Assembly: GCF_000023225.1 (NCBI RefSeq)
Contig: NC_013173.1
Coordinates: 312,501 to 376,500 of the forward strand
Direction of reading: 5' to 3'
Length of the DNA stretch: 64,000 nucleotides
Origin: Desulfomicrobium baculatum DSM 4028
GTDB lineage: Bacteria > Desulfobacterota > Desulfovibrionia > Desulfovibrionales > Desulfomicrobiaceae
Under the pieces are notes generated by a model. It did no database searches. It was given only the letters and a program-made list of their open reading frames with translations, and was not told the DNA's origin. Positions 18,650-28,283 of the stretch are shown one piece after another. Made by a program: the position numbers and the translations under genes. Every line of letters begins with the position of its first letter. Position 1 is the stretch's first letter.

Positions 18650-19963
18650 ATGGCTAAACATGCGACCCCGTTGCTGGATCAGCTTCAGAGCGGTCCGTGG
18701 CCGAGTTTTGTGGCGGACATCAAGGAGGAAGCCGAGAGACGTCATAAAAACGTGGATAACGTGGAATACCAGATTCCTGTTGACGTTTGTGATGACCTTC
18801 TCGGAATCCTGGAACTGTCCTATAAGGATGGCACCACACACTGGAAGCACGGCGGCATCGTCGGCGTTTTCGGTTATGGCGGCGGCGTTATCGGCCGTTA
18901 CTGTGACCAGCCCCAGATGTTCCCCGGTGTTGCTCATTTCCACACCGTTCGTGTCGCTCAGCCTGCGGGCATGTACTACACGACTGATTTTCTGAAGCAG
19001 CTCTGCGACCTGTGGGATATGCGCGGCTCCGGTTTGACCAACATGCATGGCGCCACCGGCGACATCGTGCTTCTGGGAACAACCACTCCTCAGCTGGAAG
19101 AATTCTACTTTGAGCTGACCCACAAGATGAACAACGACTTGGGCGGTTCCGGTTCCAACCTGCGTACCCCCGCCTCCTGTCTTGGTGACTCTCGCTGTGA
19201 ATGGGCTTGTTACGACGCTCAGGAGCTCTGCTACCAGATGACCCAGGAATACCAGGATGAGCTGCATCGTCCTGCGTTCCCCTACAAGTTCAAATTCAAG
19301 TTTGATGGTTGCCCGAATGGTTGTGTGGCTTCCATTGCCCGTTCCGACATGTCCTTCATCGGCACATGGCGCGACGACATCCGCATCGATCAGGAAGCTG
19401 TCGCCGCCTATGTCGGCGGTGAAATCCAGCCCAACGGCGGCGCTCATGCCGGCAAGGATTGGGGCGCTTTCGACATCGAGAAGGAAGTCATCGACCTGTG
19501 TCCCACCGAATGCATGTGGATGGAAGATGGCAAGCTGATGATCAACAACCGTGAATGTACCCGTTGCATGCACTGTCTGAACGTCATGCCCCGCGCTCTG
19601 CGCATCGGTAATGATCGTGGTCTGTCCATCCTGGTTGGTGCCAAGGCTCCGATCCTGGACGGCGCACAGATGGGCTCCTTGCTCGTACCCTTCATGAAGG
19701 TCGAAGATCCTTATGACGAGATCAAGGAAATCATCGAAGGCATTTGGGAATGGTGGATGGAAGAAGGCAAGAACCGTGAGCGTCTTGGTGAACTCATCAA
19801 GCGTCAGGGTCTGGCCAAGGCTATCGCCGCCGTCGGTCTTACCCCAGTGCCCCAGCATGTTATGGAACCCCGTCACAATCCGTACATCTTCTGGAAGGAA
19901 GAGGACGTTGAAGGCGGCTGGGATCGCGACATCGCGGATTACCGTAAACACCATCAGAGATAA
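18650..19963 (+). CDS. dsrA: Dissimilatory sulfite reductase alpha subunit
   Basis: With DsrB forms the A2B2 enzyme that reduces sulfite toward sulfide or the DsrC trisulfide. The 437-residue length is normal. The sirohaem-coupled [4Fe-4S] cluster motif C-x5-C...C-x3-C is seen as CLGDSRC (177-183) and CPNGC (221-225). The inserted ferredoxin domain has CPTEC and CTRCMHC near residues 284-308. It has an ideal ribosome site (AAGGAGG) and starts the dsrABDN cluster. Confidence 0.98.
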   Translation: MAKHATPLLDQLQSGPWPSFVADIKEEAERRHKNVDNVEYQIPVDVCDDLLGILELSYKDGTTHWKHGGIVGVFGYGGGVIGRYCDQPQMFPGVAHFHTVRVAQPAGMYYTTDFLKQLCDLWDMRGSGLTNMHGATGDIVLLGTTTPQLEEFYFELTHKMNNDLGGSGSNLRTPASCLGDSRCEWACYDAQELCYQMTQEYQDELHRPAFPYKFKFKFDGCPNGCVASIARSDMSFIGTWRDDIRIDQEAVAAYVGGEIQPNGGAHAGKDWGAFDIEKEVIDLCPTECMWMEDGKLMINNRECTRCMHCLNVMPRALRIGNDRGLSILVGAKAPILDGAQMGSLLVPFMKVEDPYDEIKEIIEGIWEWWMEEGKNRERLGELIKRQGLAKAIAAVGLTPVPQHVMEPRHNPYIFWKEEDVEGGWDRDIADYRKHHQR

Positions 19964-19977
19964 GAAGGGGGTTGAAA

Positions 19978-21138
19978 ATGGCTTTTGTTTCTTCCGGATA
20001 CAATCCCGAAAAACCAATGGAAAACAGGATTTCGGACATCGGCCCCCGCCATGCTTCCGACTTCTTTCCTCCGGTCATTGCCAAGAACAAAGGGCAGTGG
20101 CTGTGGCATGAAATCTGTGAGCCCGGCATTCTGATGCACAAGGCCGAGAGCGGCGACGAAGTCTACACTGTTCGTTGCGGCGGCGCCCGCCTCATGTCTG
20201 TTGGCCACATTCGTGAAATCTGCGCGATCGCCGACAAGTTCTGCGGTGGTCACCTGCGTTTCACCACTCGTAACAACATTGAGTTCATGGTCACCACTCT
20301 TGATGAAGCCAAGAAACTCAAAGAATACCTGAACGCCCAGAAGTTCGACGGCGGCAGCTACAAGTTCCCCGTTGGCGGAACCGGCGCCGGCATCACCAAC
20401 ATCGTTCACACCCAGGGTTGGGTTCACTGCCACACCCCGGCCACTGACGCCTCCGGTACGGTCAAGGTCGTTCTGGACGAACTCTTTGAAGAGTTCGGTC
20501 AGATGCGCATGCCCGCTCAGGTCCGCATCTCCATGGCTTGCTGTCTGAACATGTGCGGCGCCGTACACTGCTCCGACATCGCCATCCTTGGCTATCACCG
20601 CAAGCCTCCCGTAATCGACCACGAGTGGCTGGACAACCTGTGCGAAATCCCGTTGGCCGTTGCCGCCTGCCCCGTAGGCGCAATCCGTCCGACCAAGAAG
20701 GAAATCGTCACGGAAAAGGGCGAGACCAAGACCGTGAACACCGTTGCCATCAAGAACGAGCGCTGCATGTTCTGCGGTAACTGCTACACCATGTGTCCGT
20801 CCCTGCCCCTGTCCGACCAGACTGGCGACGGCCTGGTCATCATGGCTGGCGGCAAGGTTTCCAACCGCATCAGCAATCCCAAGTTCTCCAAGGTCGTCGT
20901 GGCCTTCATTCCCAATGAACCGCCCCGTTGGCCCAGACTGGCCAAGGTCATCCGTCAGATCGTCGAAGCTTACGCTGCAGATGCCCGTAAGTACGAGCGT
21001 GTTGGTGATTGGGCAGAACGCATTGGTTGGGAGCGTTTCTTCGAGAAGTGCGAACTTGATTTCTCCGAGCACATGATCGATGACTTCCGTGATCCGGCGT
21101 ACTACACATGGCGCCAGACCACGAACTTCAAGTTCTAA
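19978..21138 (+). CDS. dsrB: Dissimilatory sulfite reductase beta subunit
   Basis: The 386-residue partner of DsrA. The cofactor-binding cysteines are visible as HCHTP and then CCLNMC (188-193), and the ferredoxin domain as CPVGAI and [12 protein letters not shown] near residue 265. The ATG at 19978 follows AGAAGGGGG; a TTG two codons upstream is rejected. It begins 14 bases after dsrA and is separated from dsrD by a stable hairpin. Confidence 0.98.
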   Translation: MAFVSSGYNPEKPMENRISDIGPRHASDFFPPVIAKNKGQWLWHEICEPGILMHKAESGDEVYTVRCGGARLMSVGHIREICAIADKFCGGHLRFTTRNNIEFMVTTLDEAKKLKEYLNAQKFDGGSYKFPVGGTGAGITNIVHTQGWVHCHTPATDASGTVKVVLDELFEEFGQMRMPAQVRISMACCLNMCGAVHCSDIAILGYHRKPPVIDHEWLDNLCEIPLAVAACPVGAIRPTKKEIVTEKGETKTVNTVAIKNERCMFCGNCYTMCPSLPLSDQTGDGLVIMAGGKVSNRISNPKFSKVVVAFIPNEPPRWPRLAKVIRQIVEAYAADARKYERVGDWAERIGWERFFEKCELDFSEHMIDDFRDPAYYTWRQTTNFKF

Positions 21139-21160
21139 TCTACCGCTGATTTGATAATCA

Positions 21161-21184
21161 TAGGGCCGACGCAAGTCGGCCCTA
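21161..21184 (+). promoter_or_regulatory. Stable GCAA-loop hairpin between dsrB and dsrD
   Basis: A perfect ten-base stem TAGGGCCGAC / GTCGGCCCTA closes the GNRA tetraloop GCAA. It is followed by AAACCATAAG, not a T-run, so it should not terminate strongly. It may instead protect the dsrAB message 3' end or set the dsrAB:dsrD ratio (inference). Confidence 0.7.
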
Positions 21185-21203
21185 AACCATAAGAGAGGCG
21201 AGC

Positions 21204-21440
21204 ATGGCAGATCCTAAAGAGATCGTGTTGGAGTTCATCCAGTCCAAGTCCAAGCAGAAATCAAAGTTTTACTTCAATGACTTGGCCGCTCTTTTTCCCG
21301 ATATGAAAATGCGCGAAGCCAAGAAAGTAATCAACCAGCTTGTGTCCGAAGGCGTGCTTGAATACTGGTCCAGCGGCAGCACCACCATGTATGGTGTTCC
21401 CGGCGCTGGAAAGCAGGCGGCCACAGAAGGCGAAGATTAA
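21204..21440 (+). CDS. dsrD: DsrD, activator of DsrAB
   Basis: A 78-residue protein with the winged-helix fold known from the Desulfovibrio structure. Work on the family shows it stimulates sulfite reduction by DsrAB rather than acting as a classic transcription factor. Visible features are the helical KSKFYFNDLAALFP...KKVINQLVSEGVLEYW core and a flexible acidic tail. It lies directly between dsrB and dsrN, the arrangement typical of sulfate reducers and absent from sulfur oxidisers. Confidence 0.96.
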   Translation: MADPKEIVLEFIQSKSKQKSKFYFNDLAALFPDMKMREAKKVINQLVSEGVLEYWSSGSTTMYGVPGAGKQAATEGED

Positions 21441-21449
21441 GATTTTCTG

Positions 21450-22874
21450 ATGCCTGCCTCTTTACTGACGTGTCCTCGGATACTAGTTGCCGGCCTTGGC
21501 GGCGGCTCCGGCAAGACTATCGTCAGCTTGGGGTTGGCACGCGCTTTCACCGAACAAGGTCTGACTGTTCAGGCCTTCAAGAAGGGTCCAGATTATATTG
21601 ATGCCAAATGGCTTGGCCTGGCCAGTCGGAGCATCACAAGCAATCTGGATCCTTTTTTATTGTCTTCTGAGGTGCTGCGGAATCTTTTCTGGTCAAGGGC
21701 GCAGGGAGTTGATCTGGCTCTGCTGGAAGGCAATCGCGGACTCTACGACGGGAAAGACGTGCTCGGGACCTGTTCCTCTGCCGACCTTGCGAAATCGCTG
21801 CAGTGCCCCGTCATTATCGTGGCCGACTGCACCAAGGTCACGCGGACCATGGCCGCCATTCTTCTCGGGTTGACCACATTCGATCCTGAAGTGGACATCC
21901 GGGGGGTCATCCTCAATCGTACCGCCGGTGGCAGACATCAGAAGATTCTGCGCCAATCCATCGAAAAATATACGGATGTGCAGGTTCTTGGCGTTTTGCC
22001 GAAGCTGCCGGAAAATCCCATTCCTGAACGGCATATGGGCCTGATTTCCGATGCGGAGTTCAGCCACGACCCCTTTTCAGAACTCGCCAATTTTTTACGC
22101 ACGCATGCGGACCTGGATGCCTGCCTGAATATCGCACGCCAGGTGCCTGCCGTTACGCTGGATTTGGCTCCGTTGTATCCATGCTCCGGAAAATCTGTCC
22201 CGGTGCGCATCGGTGTCGCTCGCGATGCCGCGTTGTGGTTTTATTACCAGGAAAATTTCGAGGCTCTGCAACATGCCGGCGCTGAATTGGTTGAATTCAG
22301 TCTGTTGGCCGATCCTGAACTGCCCGACGTTGATGCCGTATACATGGGCGGTGGGTTTCCCGAGACATTGGCCGATGGTCTGACCACTAATGCTGCCATG
22401 CGCCAATCGGTCAAGGAGCGTGTCCTTGGCGGCATGCCGCTGTACGCCGAATGCGGCGGGCTCATGTATTTGAGCCGGGAACTTCACTACGAAGGCGCCA
22501 CGTACCCCATGGCCGATGTTTTCCCGCTGGAGACCAAGGTTTTCAAAAAGCCGCAGGGCCATGGCTACATGAGCGCGCTTGTCGCTTCCCCAAACCCGTT
22601 CTATCCGCTGAAGAATCGTTTGACCGGACATGAGTTTCATTACTCCCGCTGCGTCGACACCAGCGGTATCGAGTCCTTTGTCTTTGACGTTGAGCTTGGC
22701 CAGGGCATGGCCAAGGGACACGACGGCGTCTTGTACCGCAATTGTCTGGCAGGCTATACACATATGCATGCTCTGGGGAATTCGCTCTGGGCCCGGAATT
22801 TCGTCTCGGCCGCCCGAATTTATAAGGAGTGCCGCGACGCCGGACGGCCCTGTCCCGATATCAGATTGGAATAG
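21450..22874 (+). CDS. dsrN: DsrN, sirohaem amidase (cobyrinate a,c-diamide synthase family)
   Basis: A 474-residue CobB/CbiA homologue. In dsr clusters this family member is assigned to amidation of sirohaem to the sirohaem amide used by DsrAB. It has an N-terminal ATP-binding domain with P-loop GLGGGSGKTIVSLGL and a C-terminal class I glutamine amidotransferase domain with the nucleophile in YAECGGLMYL and a catalytic His in GHEFHYSR. It starts 9 bases after dsrD. A true corrinoid-synthesis role is the alternative, but no other cobalamin gene is nearby. Confidence 0.9.
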   Translation: MPASLLTCPRILVAGLGGGSGKTIVSLGLARAFTEQGLTVQAFKKGPDYIDAKWLGLASRSITSNLDPFLLSSEVLRNLFWSRAQGVDLALLEGNRGLYDGKDVLGTCSSADLAKSLQCPVIIVADCTKVTRTMAAILLGLTTFDPEVDIRGVILNRTAGGRHQKILRQSIEKYTDVQVLGVLPKLPENPIPERHMGLISDAEFSHDPFSELANFLRTHADLDACLNIARQVPAVTLDLAPLYPCSGKSVPVRIGVARDAALWFYYQENFEALQHAGAELVEFSLLADPELPDVDAVYMGGGFPETLADGLTTNAAMRQSVKERVLGGMPLYAECGGLMYLSRELHYEGATYPMADVFPLETKVFKKPQGHGYMSALVASPNPFYPLKNRLTGHEFHYSRCVDTSGIESFVFDVELGQGMAKGHDGVLYRNCLAGYTHMHALGNSLWARNFVSAARIYKECRDAGRPCPDIRLE

Positions 22875-22879
22875 TCTAC

Positions 22880-22908
22880 TTGACGTTTATAGTAATTGTT
22901 ATTAATAA
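22880..22908 (+). promoter_or_regulatory. Candidate sigma-70 promoter of the 22937 gene
   Basis: TTGACG (22880-22885), exactly 17 bases, then TAATAA (22903-22908), in a very AT-rich stretch directly after the dsrN stop. It suggests the next gene is transcribed on its own. Confidence 0.6.
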
Positions 22909-22936
22909 TTCATTTCAAGAGAAACGGAGGTGAATT

Positions 22937-23284
22937 ATGGGACAGTTACGAGCATTCAAGGATCTGATAATCGATTGGGAAATGACTCCGGAAGATGCGG
23001 TTGCCATTTACCTGGAATGGGGCAACAACGGTTATCGCGGTGGCTATCAGTATGCAGTCAAGGGAAAGGAAGACCATTCTCATTACTTTGTCGTCAACAC
23101 CTGGAATGAAAAGCCGATAGTGACTCTTTTGTACCGCAATTCGGACGGGGCCGATGAACTGGCCGTGCTGCCGCTTCCGGAAAAACTGGCCGACACGTTC
23201 ATGAAGGGCGTCTACAATCACAAAGGCATCTATCCTGTGAATGATGACGTGAAACAGTGGCTTGAGACAGAGCTCTACAATTAG
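22937..23284 (+). CDS. Small soluble protein of unknown function downstream of dsrN
   Basis: A 115-residue acidic protein that I cannot assign. It is rich in aromatic residues (WEMTPEDAVAIYLEWGNNGY; HYFVVNTWNEKPIVTLLYR) and has no cysteines, signal peptide or membrane segment. The ribosome site ACGGAGGTG is excellent. It has its own AT-rich promoter and an intrinsic terminator, so it is a monocistronic and probably well-expressed gene. The alternating hydrophobic pattern suggests a mixed alpha/beta fold. Confidence 0.8.
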   Translation: MGQLRAFKDLIIDWEMTPEDAVAIYLEWGNNGYRGGYQYAVKGKEDHSHYFVVNTWNEKPIVTLLYRNSDGADELAVLPLPEKLADTFMKGVYNHKGIYPVNDDVKQWLETELYN

Positions 23285-23311
23285 TCACTGAAATTATTTC
23301 GCAAATCTCCT

Positions 23312-23344
23312 CGAAAAGCCGGCACGACCGGCTTTTCGTTTTTT
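23312..23344 (+). terminator. Intrinsic terminator after the 22937 gene
   Basis: An eleven-base stem CGAAAAGCCGG / CCGGCTTTTCG (23312-23322 with 23328-23338), a 5-base loop and a T-run at 23339-23344. Confidence 0.92.
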
Positions 23345-23460
23345 CTGGGCATTGACTGTTGCGGGCATGGCGCTAACCTGTCTGGATGGCGAGGTCGGCA
23401 AGTGGAGCAGCGCGTGCCGGTAAACGAGTGATGGATCGTTCTTACGTATCTGGAGAGAAA

Positions 23461-24087
23461 ATGACCTTTCGTGAATGTCAGCGGTGCGGAACGTGTTGTG
23501 AAAAGGGCGGGCCGGCTCTACATGAGGCGGATCTGGGATTGCTTGAGCATATTCCCATGAGTGATGTTGTCTGTCTGCGCCGCGGCGAGATGGCCTTTGA
23601 TCCACGAACGCAGTCCCTGCAGCCTTTGTCTGCGGAGTTGATGAAAATTCGCGGGAAAGACAGGGGCTGGGAATGCATTTATTTCTTGTCTCAAGCAAAA
23701 ACCTGTTCGATATATAGCCATCGTCCTCTGGAATGCCGGTCACTATTTTGTGCCGACACCGCTGCGGTTCTTGAGGCCATGGCTGTTCCGACCCTGTCTC
23801 GGCAAGACATGGTTCCCCAGGAATCAGCACTTTGGGACTGCATCACGGATCATGAAAACAATTTTCCGGTCGGGCAGGCCCTGCGACTGGCAAAGGCGGA
23901 AACTGATTTCGCGGGATCGATCTGTTCCGAACTGGACGATCTGATCCGACGCGAAATTCATTTCCGACAGGTTCTTGCAGACCGGGTGCAGGCTGCGGAT
24001 AGGGATTTGTGGGCGTATTTGGGACGCCCTTTGTGGCTCGTACTGTTGCCGCTGAACCCGATTTTTTCGCGTTACGAGCACGCCTGA
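23461..24087 (+). CDS. YkgJ-family cysteine-cluster protein
   Basis: A 208-residue soluble protein that begins almost directly with the YkgJ signature CQRCGTCCEKGGPALH. Later cysteines are in WECIYFLSQAKTCSIYSHRP and LECRSLFC, as expected for a metal-chelating site. The family function is unknown. The ATG at 23461 is chosen because GGAGA lies upstream and the conserved motif starts at once; the frame is open back to 23386. It is separate from the dsr-locus YkgJ and less than 35 percent alike by eye. Confidence 0.85.
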   Translation: MTFRECQRCGTCCEKGGPALHEADLGLLEHIPMSDVVCLRRGEMAFDPRTQSLQPLSAELMKIRGKDRGWECIYFLSQAKTCSIYSHRPLECRSLFCADTAAVLEAMAVPTLSRQDMVPQESALWDCITDHENNFPVGQALRLAKAETDFAGSICSELDDLIRREIHFRQVLADRVQAADRDLWAYLGRPLWLVLLPLNPIFSRYEHA

Positions 24088-24104
24088 AATTTTGTGTCAA
24101 AATG

Positions 24105-24132
24105 TTGACTTGGTGAGTTCGAGTATTATCTT
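24105..24132 (+). promoter_or_regulatory. Candidate promoter of the cbpA-cbpM-clpB operon
   Basis: TTGACT (24105-24110), 16 bases, then TATCTT (24127-24132). It is sigma-70-like; I do not see a sigma-32 consensus or a CIRCE element here. Confidence 0.4.
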
Positions 24133-24168
24133 TTCGCGTACATCACGAGCATAAGGAGTGGTACTGCT

Positions 24169-25128
24169 TTGGAATATAAAGATTATTACAATCTGCTCGG
24201 AGTGGCGAAGGGTGCGAGTAAGGAGGAAGTCGGCAAGGCTTTCAAAAAGCTTGCTCGCAAATATCATCCTGACTTGAATCCGAACGACCCTGCGGCCGAA
24301 GGCAAATTCAAGGAAATCAACGAAGCCTACGAGGTCTTGAAAGATCCCGAAAAGCGCAAGCTGTACGATTCCCTCGGTCCCAACTGGAAGGAGGGGCAGA
24401 ATTTTCAGCCGCCTCCGGGGTACGAGAATTTTCAGTTCCGATCAGGCGGCTTTGGCGGAGAGGGTTTTAGTGACTTCTTTGAAACGATTTTCGGCCAGAC
24501 CGGTGGATTTGGTCAGGCCGGAGGTTTCGGCGGCAGTCGCTTTGGCGGCGATCCTTTCGGGCGGCCCTCGCGCAGCCGGGGCCGCGACGCGGAAGTTCGC
24601 CTGACCCTGAACATGGAGGAAGCCTATCGCGGCGGGCTCAAGACCATCACCCTGCAGGAGCAGGTGCGCGGCGCCGACGGCATGCCACGCATGCAATCGA
24701 AGACGCTGGAGGTCAACATCCCGGCCGGCGTGAAGGATGGAGCCAAGATCCGCCTCTCGGGGCAGGGCTCTCCGGGTTCCGGCGGCGGTCCGGCGGGTGA
24801 TCTGCTTTTGCAGGTGGCCATTGCCGAGCATCCGTTGTTTCGTCTTGAAGGCGTGAACGTGGTCTATGATCTGCGGCTGGCCCCTTGGGAGGCCGTGCTG
24901 GGTTGCTCGGTGCGCATCCCGACCCTGGACGGCCCCGTGGACATGAACATTCCGGCCGGTCTGAGCAGCGGACAGAAGTTACGTCTGGCCGGCAAGGGCC
25001 TCGGCAAGGGCGAAAGTCAGGGGGATCAGTTCGTACGCATCGCCATCCGTTCGCCCAAGACCTTGACGGACCGGGAACGCGAACTCTGGGAAGAGTTGTC
25101 CGCGATCGCAACATTTCAGGCCAGGTAG
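24169..25128 (+). CDS. cbpA: DnaJ-class co-chaperone, CbpA type
   Basis: A 319-residue Hsp40 that stimulates DnaK. It has a J-domain ([19 protein letters not shown]...; HPD at 33-35), a Gly/Phe-rich linker (about 75-130), and two C-terminal substrate-binding domains with no zinc finger, which defines the CbpA/class II type. It starts with TTG, with AAGGAG 10 bases upstream. The CbpM partner is next, 9 bases away. Confidence 0.93.
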   Translation: MEYKDYYNLLGVAKGASKEEVGKAFKKLARKYHPDLNPNDPAAEGKFKEINEAYEVLKDPEKRKLYDSLGPNWKEGQNFQPPPGYENFQFRSGGFGGEGFSDFFETIFGQTGGFGQAGGFGGSRFGGDPFGRPSRSRGRDAEVRLTLNMEEAYRGGLKTITLQEQVRGADGMPRMQSKTLEVNIPAGVKDGAKIRLSGQGSPGSGGGPAGDLLLQVAIAEHPLFRLEGVNVVYDLRLAPWEAVLGCSVRIPTLDGPVDMNIPAGLSSGQKLRLAGKGLGKGESQGDQFVRIAIRSPKTLTDRERELWEELSAIATFQAR

Positions 25129-25137
25129 GAGCAGGAT

Positions 25138-25452
25138 ATGACACTTGTGCAGATTCATGAACATGGTCTTCCGGCGACTTCCGAACGCATCGGCACCAGG
25201 GAGTTTCTGGAACTGACAGGTCTCACCGAAGACATTCTTTTGGAACTTGTCCGTATGGAATGGATCATTCCATCCACAACGGCCCAGCAGGAATTTTTGT
25301 TTGTGCGCATGGATGTGCTCCGTGGACGAAAGTACAGACGGCTGTGCGCCGACTTTGAATTGAGCCCGGTGGCAGGCGTCATTATTGTCGATCTGCTGGA
25401 ACGCATCGATCATTTGGAAGAGCGACTGCGTAATCTGTCGAATCGGATTTGA
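25138..25452 (+). CDS. cbpM: Chaperone modulator CbpM (MerR-like)
   Basis: A 104-residue protein resembling the MerR-type helix-turn-helix family of CbpM, which binds the J-domain of CbpA and inhibits it. It contains ISTREF-like [20 protein letters not shown], the [14 protein letters not shown] segment, and a C-terminal helix [15 protein letters not shown]. It lies between cbpA and clpB in one operon, the expected genetic context. Confidence 0.85.
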   Translation: MTLVQIHEHGLPATSERIGTREFLELTGLTEDILLELVRMEWIIPSTTAQQEFLFVRMDVLRGRKYRRLCADFELSPVAGVIIVDLLERIDHLEERLRNLSNRI

Positions 25453-25477
25453 CGGAGCAGACAAAGGGAGGATTCTT

Positions 25478-28072
25478 ATGGATCTCAGCAAATTTACGAA
25501 AAAATCACAGGAGGCTGTGGCCGAAGCCCAAGCCGTGGCCATTCGCCTCGGGCACCAGCAGGTTGACGTGGATCATTTGTTCCGCGCCCTGGTTGGGCAG
25601 GAGCAGGGCCTTGTGCCCCGTCTGTTGGAACGGTCCGGATGTGATGTCCGCGCCCTGGCGTCGGCCCTGGACAGCGAACTCGGCAAGATGCCGCGCGTCA
25701 GCGGACCCGGCGCCCAGCCCGGACAGATATACGTCACCCAGCGCATGAACGAGGTCATGCTCGCCGCCCAGGATCTGGCCAAGAAGATGCAGGACGAATA
25801 CGTCAGCGTGGAGCACGTCTTGCTGGCCATTCTGGACAAGCCCGGCACGGGGCCCAGCGCCGTCGTGCTGCGCCAGTTCGGGCTGACCAAGGACAAGATT
25901 CTCTCCGTGTTGGCCGAGGTGCGCGGAAACCAGCGGGTCACCTCGGACAACCCCGAGGAAACCTACGATGCTTTGAACAAATACGGACGCGACCTGGTCG
26001 AGGACGCGCGCAAGGGCAAACTCGATCCGGTCATCGGCCGCGACTCCGAGATCCGGCGCTGCATCCGTATCCTGTCGCGGCGCACCAAGAACAACCCGGT
26101 CATGATCGGCGAGGCGGGCGTGGGCAAGACGGCCATCGTCGAGGGCCTGGCCCAGCGCATCCTGAACAAGGATGTGCCCGAGGGGCTTAAGGACAAGACT
26201 GTCTTCGCTCTCGACATGGGCGCGCTCATCGCCGGGGCCAAGTACCGCGGCGAATTCGAGGAACGCCTGAAAGCCGTGCTGAAGGAAGTGCAGAAGTCCG
26301 AAGGGCGTGTCATTCTCTTCATCGACGAGCTGCATACCATTGTCGGCGCAGGCAAGACCGAAGGCGCCATGGATGCGGGCAATCTGTTAAAGCCCATGCT
26401 GGCCCGGGGCGAGCTGCACTGCATCGGCGCGACCACCCTGGACGAGTATCGCAAATATATTGAAAAGGACCCGGCCCTGGAGCGCCGTTTCCAGCCCGTG
26501 CTCGTGGAGGAACCCAGCGTCGAGGACGCCATCTCCATTCTGCGCGGCCTGAAAGAGCGTTTCGAGGTCCATCACGGCGTGCGCATTTCGGATTCGGCCC
26601 TGGTCACGGCCGTGACCCTGTCCAGCCGCTACATCTCGGACCGCCAGCTGCCCGACAAGGCCATCGACCTCATCGACGAGGCGGCGGCCATGATCCGCAC
26701 GGAGATCGACTCCCTGCCCACGGAGCTTGACGAGATCAACCGCAAGGCCATGCAGCTGGAGATCGAGCGCGAGGCTTTGCGGCGCGAGAGCGATGCCGCC
26801 TCCCGCGAGCGTCTGGAGAAGCTTGAAAAGGAACTGGCCGAGCTCAAGGAGACCCAGACCGGTCTTCGCGCCCAATGGGAACGGGAGAAGAGCGGCATCG
26901 ACGAAATCAGCCAGCTCAAGAAGGAGCTGGAGGCGACCAAGGAGGCCATTGCCAAGGCCGAGCGCGAATACGACCTGAACAAGGCCGCCGAGCTCAAATA
27001 CAGTCGCCTGATCGAACTCGAGCGCAAGCTTGAGACGCTCTCAAGCGGGGATGACGGCGAGCAGCGGCTCCTGCGCGAAGAGGTCGGGCCCGACGACATC
27101 GCGTCCATCATCTCCAAGTGGACCGGCATCCCCGTGGTCAAGCTGGTCGAAGGGGAGCGCGAGAAGCTTTTGAAGCTCGGCGACATTCTGCATGAGCGGG
27201 TCATTGGCCAGGACGAGGCCGTGCAGGCCGTGGCCGACGCGGTGCTCAGGGCTCGGGCGGGCCTCAAGAACCCGCAGCGGCCCATCGGCTCCTTCATGTT
27301 CCTCGGACCCACGGGCGTGGGCAAGACCGAGCTGTGCAAGACCCTGGCGAAAAGCCTTTTCGACACCGTGGAGAACATGGTCCGCCTGGACATGAGCGAG
27401 TACATGGAAAAGCACACCGTGGCCCGGCTCATCGGCGCCCCTCCCGGCTACATCGGTTATGACGAGGGCGGCCAGCTGACCGAGGCAGTGCGGCGAAAAC
27501 CCTACAGCGTGGTCCTCTTCGACGAGATCGAAAAGGCCCACCCCGACGTCTTCAACGTGCTTCTGCAGATCCTCGACGACGGCCGTCTGACCGATAGCCA
27601 TGGCCGGACCGTGGACTTCAAGAACACGATCATCATCATGACCTCCAACATTGGTTCGCATCTACTCCTTGAGGGCATCACCGAGCAGGGCGAGCTGCGC
27701 GACGGCGTGCGTGAAGCGGTGATGGGCGTGCTGCGCGGACATTTCAGGCCCGAGTTTCTGAACCGCGTGGACGAGATCGTGCTCTTTAAGCCGCTCCTTA
27801 TCGAGCAGATCACGCGAATTATCGATCTGCTCCTGGCCAACCTGCAGGCGCGTCTGGATGAACGCAAGATCACCCTTGTGCTTACCGACCGGGCCAAGGA
27901 ATTCATCGCCCGCGAGGCCTATGATCCGGTTTACGGAGCAAGGCCGCTCCTGCGTTACTTGCAGCACCATCTGGAAACGCCTCTGGCGCGGGAGATCATC
28001 GCCGGTCGCCTGCATGACGGGCAGGAACTTGTGGTGGATGAGATGGACGGCTCCTTGGGCTTTCAGATATGA
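25478..28072 (+). CDS. clpB: Disaggregase ClpB
   Basis: An 864-residue AAA+ chaperone that, with DnaK, dissolves protein aggregates. It has an N-domain ([14 protein letters not shown]...), a first AAA module with Walker A GEAGVGKT, and a coiled-coil middle domain around residues 400-530 that is rich in Glu/Lys/Arg. A second AAA module with [14 protein letters not shown] follows, then a C-terminal domain with [16 protein letters not shown]. The ATG at 25478 follows GGGAGG by 6 bases. Local GC content is higher than in the dsr genes. Confidence 0.97.
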   Translation: MDLSKFTKKSQEAVAEAQAVAIRLGHQQVDVDHLFRALVGQEQGLVPRLLERSGCDVRALASALDSELGKMPRVSGPGAQPGQIYVTQRMNEVMLAAQDLAKKMQDEYVSVEHVLLAILDKPGTGPSAVVLRQFGLTKDKILSVLAEVRGNQRVTSDNPEETYDALNKYGRDLVEDARKGKLDPVIGRDSEIRRCIRILSRRTKNNPVMIGEAGVGKTAIVEGLAQRILNKDVPEGLKDKTVFALDMGALIAGAKYRGEFEERLKAVLKEVQKSEGRVILFIDELHTIVGAGKTEGAMDAGNLLKPMLARGELHCIGATTLDEYRKYIEKDPALERRFQPVLVEEPSVEDAISILRGLKERFEVHHGVRISDSALVTAVTLSSRYISDRQLPDKAIDLIDEAAAMIRTEIDSLPTELDEINRKAMQLEIEREALRRESDAASRERLEKLEKELAELKETQTGLRAQWEREKSGIDEISQLKKELEATKEAIAKAEREYDLNKAAELKYSRLIELERKLETLSSGDDGEQRLLREEVGPDDIASIISKWTGIPVVKLVEGEREKLLKLGDILHERVIGQDEAVQAVADAVLRARAGLKNPQRPIGSFMFLGPTGVGKTELCKTLAKSLFDTVENMVRLDMSEYMEKHTVARLIGAPPGYIGYDEGGQLTEAVRRKPYSVVLFDEIEKAHPDVFNVLLQILDDGRLTDSHGRTVDFKNTIIIMTSNIGSHLLLEGITEQGELRDGVREAVMGVLRGHFRPEFLNRVDEIVLFKPLLIEQITRIIDLLLANLQARLDERKITLVLTDRAKEFIAREAYDPVYGARPLLRYLQHHLETPLAREIIAGRLHDGQELVVDEMDGSLGFQI

Positions 28073-28095
28073 AAATTGCAGTGGATTAAAATCGC

Positions 28096-28130
28096 CCGGC
28101 TCCGGCAGACAATGCCGGGGCCGGTTTTTT
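28096..28130 (+). terminator. Intrinsic terminator after clpB
   Basis: A twelve-base stem (28096-28107 with 28113-28124) with loop GACAA and six T immediately after. Confidence 0.93.
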
Positions 28131-28283
28131 GTGTCTTTCCTGCGAGCGGATAAACGATCAAGCAAGATACGTTCTCCTTTCTGGCCAAGGGCCTGAAACA
28201 GATTACCTCTGCATGCTTTGGTCCGAGGGCGGGGGGCAGAGGCCTAAGACAAAGCCGGATTCATTTTTTCAAGGAGCATTTTC

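Noticed and set aside
18596-20017. 473-codon frame antisense to dsrA
   Set aside because: Shadow of dsrA, which is unambiguous.
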